This document shows positions 6,855-10,374 of a DNA stretch of 10,374 nucleotides, piece after piece; position 1 is the first letter of the stretch; each line of letters begins with the position of its first letter. The position numbers and the translations under genes were made by a program. Under the pieces are notes generated by a model. That model saw only the letters and a list, made by a program, of their open reading frames with translations. It ran no database searches and was not told the origin of the DNA. Source of the stretch: Clostridia bacterium (lineage in GTDB: Bacteria; Bacillota_A; Clostridia; Lachnospirales; Lachnospiraceae); NCBI GenBank assembly GCA_012515365.1, contig JAAYYM010000109.1, forward strand, positions 1 to 10,374. Direction: 5' to 3'.

Positions 6855-7258
6855 TAAAAGAAATTTTCAAAAAAACACTGATACTTTCTGCCATCATGAT
6901 CTTTGCAGTGTTTCTGATATCGTATTTGTTTTTCGGAGCCCCGAAAGATATATTGATCGTATTTGAAATTTTTCTGTTAGCCTTTTTGATTATATCCATG
7001 CAGCAGATTTCGAGGAACTGCTTTTTGGAGAACTATTTGCTAAATCTGTTAATCGAATATATCGCGGTTTCTGTTTTTGTACTTTTGTATGGATACTTTT
7101 GGAATTGGTTTATGAAGTCCAATTGGTGGGTTGCTTTTATATATGTGGCAATCGTGTATATTCCGGCATATTTTCTGGATATGGTCATTGTAAAAAAGGA
7201 AGTTGACTATATCAATGCACAACTGGAAAGGAAGCGTGAACATGAAAGAACTCTCTAA
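6851..7258 (+). CDS. DUF3021-type four-helix membrane protein
   Basis: A 135-residue integral membrane protein with four hydrophobic segments at roughly 8-28, 33-50, 64-84 and 92-114, then a charged cytoplasmic-looking tail (KKEVDYINAQLERKREHERTL). It has no signal peptide and no catalytic motif. Length, topology and its position directly after a LytTR regulator match the DUF3021 family; the assignment is from remembered family features. ATG 6851 overlaps the LytTR stop and follows AAGGAGGG (6837-6844). It probably acts as a membrane-bound sensor or antagonist of the LytTR protein. Its end overlaps the start of the degraded CPBP gene by 17 nt, so all three were originally one operon. Confidence 0.8.
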   Translation: MIKEIFKKTLILSAIMIFAVFLISYLFFGAPKDILIVFEIFLLAFLIISMQQISRNCFLENYLLNLLIEYIAVSVFVLLYGYFWNWFMKSNWWVAFIYVAIVYIPAYFLDMVIVKKEVDYINAQLERKREHERTL

Positions 7259-7656
7259 AAGCAGCAAATATCTCATTCTATTTTTGATTATTACATTTGT
7301 GTGGACATGGGGATTAAGTGGATATTTATCATTATTTTGTTTTTTCTGATGATTACGATTGTGGCTCTTTTTATTGGCGTGTATATTCTGAAATATGAAA
7401 TGCCGGGAATGAATTATATAAAAGCAATTATTAAGAATCCCCTCAATCTGTTTTTGGTATTGCTGTTTCATATGTCTATGTTAAAACCAAAAGAAGTGCC
7501 TTAGCAGGGGCGTTGGTGCATATGTTTGCGAATCTGTTTGGAAGCCAGCTTCTTGATCCGTATTCAACTGAAATCGCTGTGACAATTCGGTATACGAAAA
7601 TGTTCTTTTGTGGTTGTTTGGCATTATACTGTATATTTTCTAAAAAAATCAAATAA
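7242..7656 (+). pseudogene. Degraded CPBP-family (Abi) intramembrane protease
   Basis: Three pieces of one protein lie in three frames. From ATG 7242, preceded by AAAGGAAG, the first reads MKELSKSSKYLILFLIITFVWTWG and then meets a TGA at 7347. The second (about 7310-7450) reads IKWIFIIILFFLMITIVALFIGVYILKYEMPGMNYIKAIIKNPLN. The third (about 7446-7656) reads SVFGIAVSYVYVKTKRSALAGALVHMFANLFGSQLL and ends at TAA 7654. The HMFAN matches the third CPBP motif (HxxxN); the expected EExxxR and FxxxH motifs are absent. The simplest reading is two out-of-frame deletions, one near 7310 and one near 7446, in a protein originally well over 200 residues. Intact members are membrane proteases of the CAAX-processing/bacteriocin-protection type. 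It cannot be functional as it stands. Confidence 0.8.
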
Positions 7657-7668
7657 ATATAGATATGT

Positions 7669-7700
7669 ACCGCAATCCTTAAAAGGGGTTGCGGTTTTTT
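7669..7700 (+). terminator. Intrinsic terminator after the CPBP pseudogene
   Basis: ACCGCAATCC (7669-7678) pairs with GGGTTGCGGT (7686-7695), a 10-bp stem with one G-U pair and a 7-nt loop, followed by a run of T's to 7700. A classic rho-independent terminator that isolates the LytTR block from the arabinan operon. Confidence 0.92.
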
Positions 7701-7751
7701 AGTTCTCCTGTTTGAGTAATTCCATCCTTTTATATCATTGAACGAATAATT

Positions 7752-7768
7752 TGCAAAATGGTATTGCA
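7752..7768 (+). promoter_or_regulatory. Candidate operator overlapping the arabinan-operon -35 box
   Basis: TGCAA (7752-7756) and TTGCA (7764-7768) are inverted repeats separated by 7 nt. The right half is inside the -35 box of the promoter at 7764-7792, so a bound repressor would block polymerase. The span suits a LacI/GntR-type dimer; the regulator is not in the window. It does not match a CcpA cre site. Confidence 0.35.
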
Positions 7769-7792
7769 TAAAATGACATTAACATATATAAT
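7764..7792 (+). promoter_or_regulatory. Sigma-A-type promoter of the arabinan operon
   Basis: TTGCAT (7764-7769) and TATAAT (7787-7792) are separated by 17 nt, in a very AT-rich stretch after the terminator at 7669-7700. Transcription would start near 7799, leaving a leader of about 47 nt before the ATG at 7846. This is the best promoter match between the terminator and the gene. Confidence 0.7.
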
Positions 7793-7845
7793 TTAGTATA
7801 TATTAAATTAGTTTAGATTATATAAAAGTATAAACGGAGAAAAAG

Positions 7846-8811
7846 ATGAGCGAAGATCAAAAGTTGAGTTACAATGAACCATGGATTTTGCAAAGAGCAG
7901 ATCCATATATATACCGCCATATTGACGGAACTTATTACTTTACGGCATCCGTTCCTGAGTATGATGGAATTGTATTACGTAAGGCTGGATCCTTAGCAGG
8001 CCTTAAGGACGCAGAGGAAGTGGAGGTCTGGCATAAGCATGAGCGAGGAATTATGAGCCAGCATGTGTGGGCACCTGAACTTCATTATCTGGACGGAAAG
8101 TGGTACCTGTACTTTGCAGCGAGTGACGTAGATGATATCTGGGCTTTGCGTCCGTATGTACTGGAATGTACTGACGATGACCCGGTAACAGGACATTGGG
8201 TGGAACTAGGCAAGATGCAGAAAGCAGCCGGGGATGAGTTTTCATTTGAGAATTTCTCCTTAGACGGTACAGTATTTGAAAATTACGGACACAGATACTA
8301 TGTCTGGGCTGAAAAGGTTGGTGTCGGAAGCCAGATTTCTAATCTGTATATCGGAGAAATGGAAACACCAAACCGGTTAAAATCAATACAGGTTTTATTA
8401 ACAACACCGGATTATGACTGGGAGCGTGCTGTACTATGGGTCAATGAAGGACCGGCTGTTTTAAAGCGTGGTGGCAAGATATTTCTGACTTATTCAGCAA
8501 GTGATACCGGTATACACTACTGCATGGGGATGTTAAGCATAGATGAACAGGCAGATTTGCTTGATCCACAGGCATGGAAGAAGGAACGAAATCCGATTTT
8601 GTGTAGTGATGCACAGCGACAAATCTATGGTCCGGGACACAATTCCTTTACCGTGGATGAAGCAGGAAATGACATTATGGTATATCATGCGCGCACAGAG
8701 GCTGAAATCACAGGCAATCCTCTCTATAATCCAAATCGACACACAATGCTTATGAAACTGCGCTGGGATGCAGAGGGAATACCTATTTTTGGCTACGAAA
8801 CAGGAATTTAG
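7846..8811 (+). CDS. Cytoplasmic GH43 glycoside hydrolase, probable alpha-L-arabinofuranosidase
   Basis: A 321-residue five-bladed beta-propeller enzyme with no signal peptide, so intracellular. The GH43 catalytic residues are visible: general base D19 in RADPYIY, pKa modulator D140 in FSLDGTVF, and general acid E201 in VNEGPAVL. H265 in YGPGHNSF is the usual central histidine. VWAPELHYLDGKWYLYFAAS is a typical blade sequence. The overall pattern resembles GH43 exo-acting alpha-1,5-arabinofuranosidases (such as subfamily 26), which release arabinose from arabino-oligosaccharides; xylosidase activity cannot be excluded. ATG 7846 follows GGAG (7836-7839). The next gene, a secreted GH43, starts 10 nt after the stop, so one polymer is probably cut outside and its products finished inside. 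The gene appears intact. Confidence 0.88.
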   Translation: MSEDQKLSYNEPWILQRADPYIYRHIDGTYYFTASVPEYDGIVLRKAGSLAGLKDAEEVEVWHKHERGIMSQHVWAPELHYLDGKWYLYFAASDVDDIWALRPYVLECTDDDPVTGHWVELGKMQKAAGDEFSFENFSLDGTVFENYGHRYYVWAEKVGVGSQISNLYIGEMETPNRLKSIQVLLTTPDYDWERAVLWVNEGPAVLKRGGKIFLTYSASDTGIHYCMGMLSIDEQADLLDPQAWKKERNPILCSDAQRQIYGPGHNSFTVDEAGNDIMVYHARTEAEITGNPLYNPNRHTMLMKLRWDAEGIPIFGYETGI

Positions 8812-8821
8812 GGGGGTAATT

Positions 8822-10374
8822 ATGGATCAAAGAAGGTGTATCAGCATTTTATTAGCAGCAGTCATGACAGGGAGTATCCTGAGTGGATGTACACGGACTC
8901 AGACAGGAGAGCAGGAGCAGTCTGATACGACGGTCCCTACGGAAACAGTGAATGCAAGTGAAGCATCAGATGCAGGACAAGAAGCAGACATATCAGTACC
9001 GGAGGAAACATTTGATGAACCGGCCATAGACAGCATCAAGGTGGGAACGCTGGAGGGCGGTGCAAGCGTTCATGACCCATCGATCATAACGGGTGATGAC
9101 GGTACCTACTATATTTTTGGCTCTCATATGTCAGCAGCGAAATCAACGGATTTGAGAAACTGGAAGTCCTTTGCAGACGGTGTAGGCGGACGCAATCAGC
9201 TATTTTCAAACTTATTTGAATATAATGATGGTGAAGAATACCCAGCATTTTCTTATGTAGGCAAGAACAGTGACGGATGGTATAGCGTATGGGCACCTGA
9301 TGTTACTTATAATCAAGCTATGGGGAAGTATGTAATGTATTTCTGCACAACCTCGTCCTACATAATGTCCAGCCTGTGCTTTGCAACATCGGACAATATC
9401 GAGGGGCCGTATGAATATCAGGACACGTTTTTATATTCCGGATTTATCAAGAGCAATGTGAGACAGACCAATTTCCTTGATTATGTGGATAAAAGCGAAT
9501 TGGATCAATACACAAAGTCAGGACTTGGATTCAATAATCAGTTTTGGCCTAATTGTATTGACCCGAATGTATTTTATGATAAAAACGGAAAGATGTGGAT
9601 GACATATGGTTCATGGTCAGGCGGCATTTTTTTACTAGAGATAGATGAAGAGACGGGATATCCGATTCATCCGGAGAAAGATGAAGAAAATCAAGTAGAC
9701 CCCTACTATGGAAAGAGACTAGTTGGCGGATATCATCAGTCAATTGAGGGGCCTTATATCATATATGACTATGAAACAGATTACTATTATTTATTTGTAT
9801 CCTATGGCAGTCTGACCAGTGATGGCGGATATCAGATACGCCTGTTTCGCTCCAAGGAAGTGGACGGACCATATACAGATGCTGCAGGAGCGAGTTGTAC
9901 GATGGTAGATTCTGCAAACCCAGAGTATAATAAGGATTACGGACTGAAAATGATGGGGAATTATCAGTTCCCAAGCTTGGAAAAGGCTTATATGGCTCCG
10001 GGACATAATTCAGCATTCACGGATCAAAATGGTAAGTTGTATGTTGTATACCATCAGAGGTTTAATGATGGTAAGGAATACCATCAGCCAAGAGTGCATC
10101 AATTATTTGCAACGAAGGATGACTGGCTTGTAGCGGCTCCCTTTGCTGCCTCCGGTGAGACTCTTAAGGAAGATGGATATACAGCGGAGGAAATAGCAGG
10201 AACCTATTATGTAGTTAATCATGGAACTGATATCAGTGCCGAAATTCCGAAAACAGAAGCATATGCCTTTTATTCAGACGGTAGTATTTATACCGGTGAG
10301 GGAACCAAGAAGCAGCAGGCGGGTACATATGAATTGGAAGCAGGTACTCCATATGTAACAGTCACAATGGGCGA
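8822..10374 (+). CDS. Secreted lipoprotein GH43, probable endo-alpha-1,5-L-arabinanase (3' end outside window)
   Basis: The frame runs from ATG 8822, after GGGGGG (8812-8817), to the window edge without a stop: 517 codons seen. The N-terminus is a lipoprotein signal peptide with lipobox LSGC, giving lipidated C23, then an acidic Ser/Thr/Glu-rich linker (about 24-70). The GH43 propeller follows: base D85 in SVHDPSII, VWAPDVTYN, D247 in NCIDPNVFYD, acid E309 in YHQSIEGPYI, and H395 in YMAPGHNSAF. From about residue 456 (EEIAGTYYVVNHGTDIS) a C-terminal beta domain begins, resembling the one in two-domain endo-arabinanases such as B. subtilis Abn2. It should be anchored outside the membrane and cut arabinan backbones. 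It is co-transcribed with the GH43 gene 10 nt upstream. Endo-arabinanase specificity is inferred from architecture. Confidence 0.88.
   Translation, partial: MDQRRCISILLAAVMTGSILSGCTRTQTGEQEQSDTTVPTETVNASEASDAGQEADISVPEETFDEPAIDSIKVGTLEGGASVHDPSIITGDDGTYYIFGSHMSAAKSTDLRNWKSFADGVGGRNQLFSNLFEYNDGEEYPAFSYVGKNSDGWYSVWAPDVTYNQAMGKYVMYFCTTSSYIMSSLCFATSDNIEGPYEYQDTFLYSGFIKSNVRQTNFLDYVDKSELDQYTKSGLGFNNQFWPNCIDPNVFYDKNGKMWMTYGSWSGGIFLLEIDEETGYPIHPEKDEENQVDPYYGKRLVGGYHQSIEGPYIIYDYETDYYYLFVSYGSLTSDGGYQIRLFRSKEVDGPYTDAAGASCTMVDSANPEYNKDYGLKMMGNYQFPSLEKAYMAPGHNSAFTDQNGKLYVVYHQRFNDGKEYHQPRVHQLFATKDDWLVAAPFAASGETLKEDGYTAEEIAGTYYVVNHGTDISAEIPKTEAYAFYSDGSIYTGEGTKKQQAGTYELEAGTPYVTVTMG

Noticed and set aside
7301..7504. 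A separate 67-residue membrane protein
   Set aside because: It has no RBS, its first residues come from another frame of the CPBP N-terminus, and it matches an internal part of the CPBP family.
8051..10016. Minus-strand open frames across the GH43 genes and elsewhere
   Set aside because: All are short, lack ribosome binding sites and recognisable motifs, and lie opposite well-supported genes.

Overview
The window looks like chromosomal DNA of an anaerobic, low-GC Firmicute, most likely a Lachnospiraceae-type gut Clostridium relative. This is inferred from the EF-Tu and EF-G sequences, AGGAGG-type ribosome binding sites, oxygen-sensitive radical SAM genes and an arabinan-degrading gene pair; no taxon was tested by search. 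Every supported gene is on the + strand. No tRNA, rRNA, CRISPR array or insertion sequence was seen.

Layout. (1) Positions 1-1975 are the end of the str operon: the C-terminal part of fusA (EF-G), a near-consensus promoter of its own for tuf, a leader with a small hairpin, tuf (EF-Tu), and a strong intrinsic terminator. (2) Positions 1975-2622 hold a short TCTAA tandem repeat, then a monocistronic nicotinamidase gene (pncA-like). (3) Positions 2660-6372 are a likely operon: an AraC/GyrI-like regulator, a small cysteine-containing protein of unknown function, and two radical SAM genes. Both radical SAM genes are broken. The first has an in-frame TGA. The second has an apparent 1-nt deletion and an apparent 14-nt deletion just before its CX3CX2C cluster motif. 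The block ends in a large hairpin with a T-run. (4) Positions 6382-7700 hold a LytTR-type DNA-binding regulator overlapping a DUF3021-type four-helix membrane protein, then the ruins of a CPBP-type membrane protease gene in three reading frames, then a clean terminator. (5) Positions 7752-10374 are an arabinan-utilisation operon: a strong promoter with an inverted repeat over its -35 box, a cytoplasmic GH43 enzyme, and a secreted lipoprotein GH43 enzyme (probably an endo-arabinanase) that runs off the right edge.

How the genes work together. The lipoprotein GH43 would cut arabinan at the cell surface, and the cytoplasmic GH43 would release arabinose from imported arabino-oligosaccharides. The LytTR/DUF3021 pair has the arrangement of a regulator with a membrane antagonist; its presumed third gene has decayed. 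The AraC-like regulator, cysteine protein and radical SAM pair look like one functional module, possibly undescribed, that is intact elsewhere but has lost its enzymes here.

The most notable feature is that three of the five genes between 4079 and 7656 are pseudogenes, while both flanking regions and all regulatory genes are intact. Statements about what intact homologues look like rest on remembered family features, not on an alignment.
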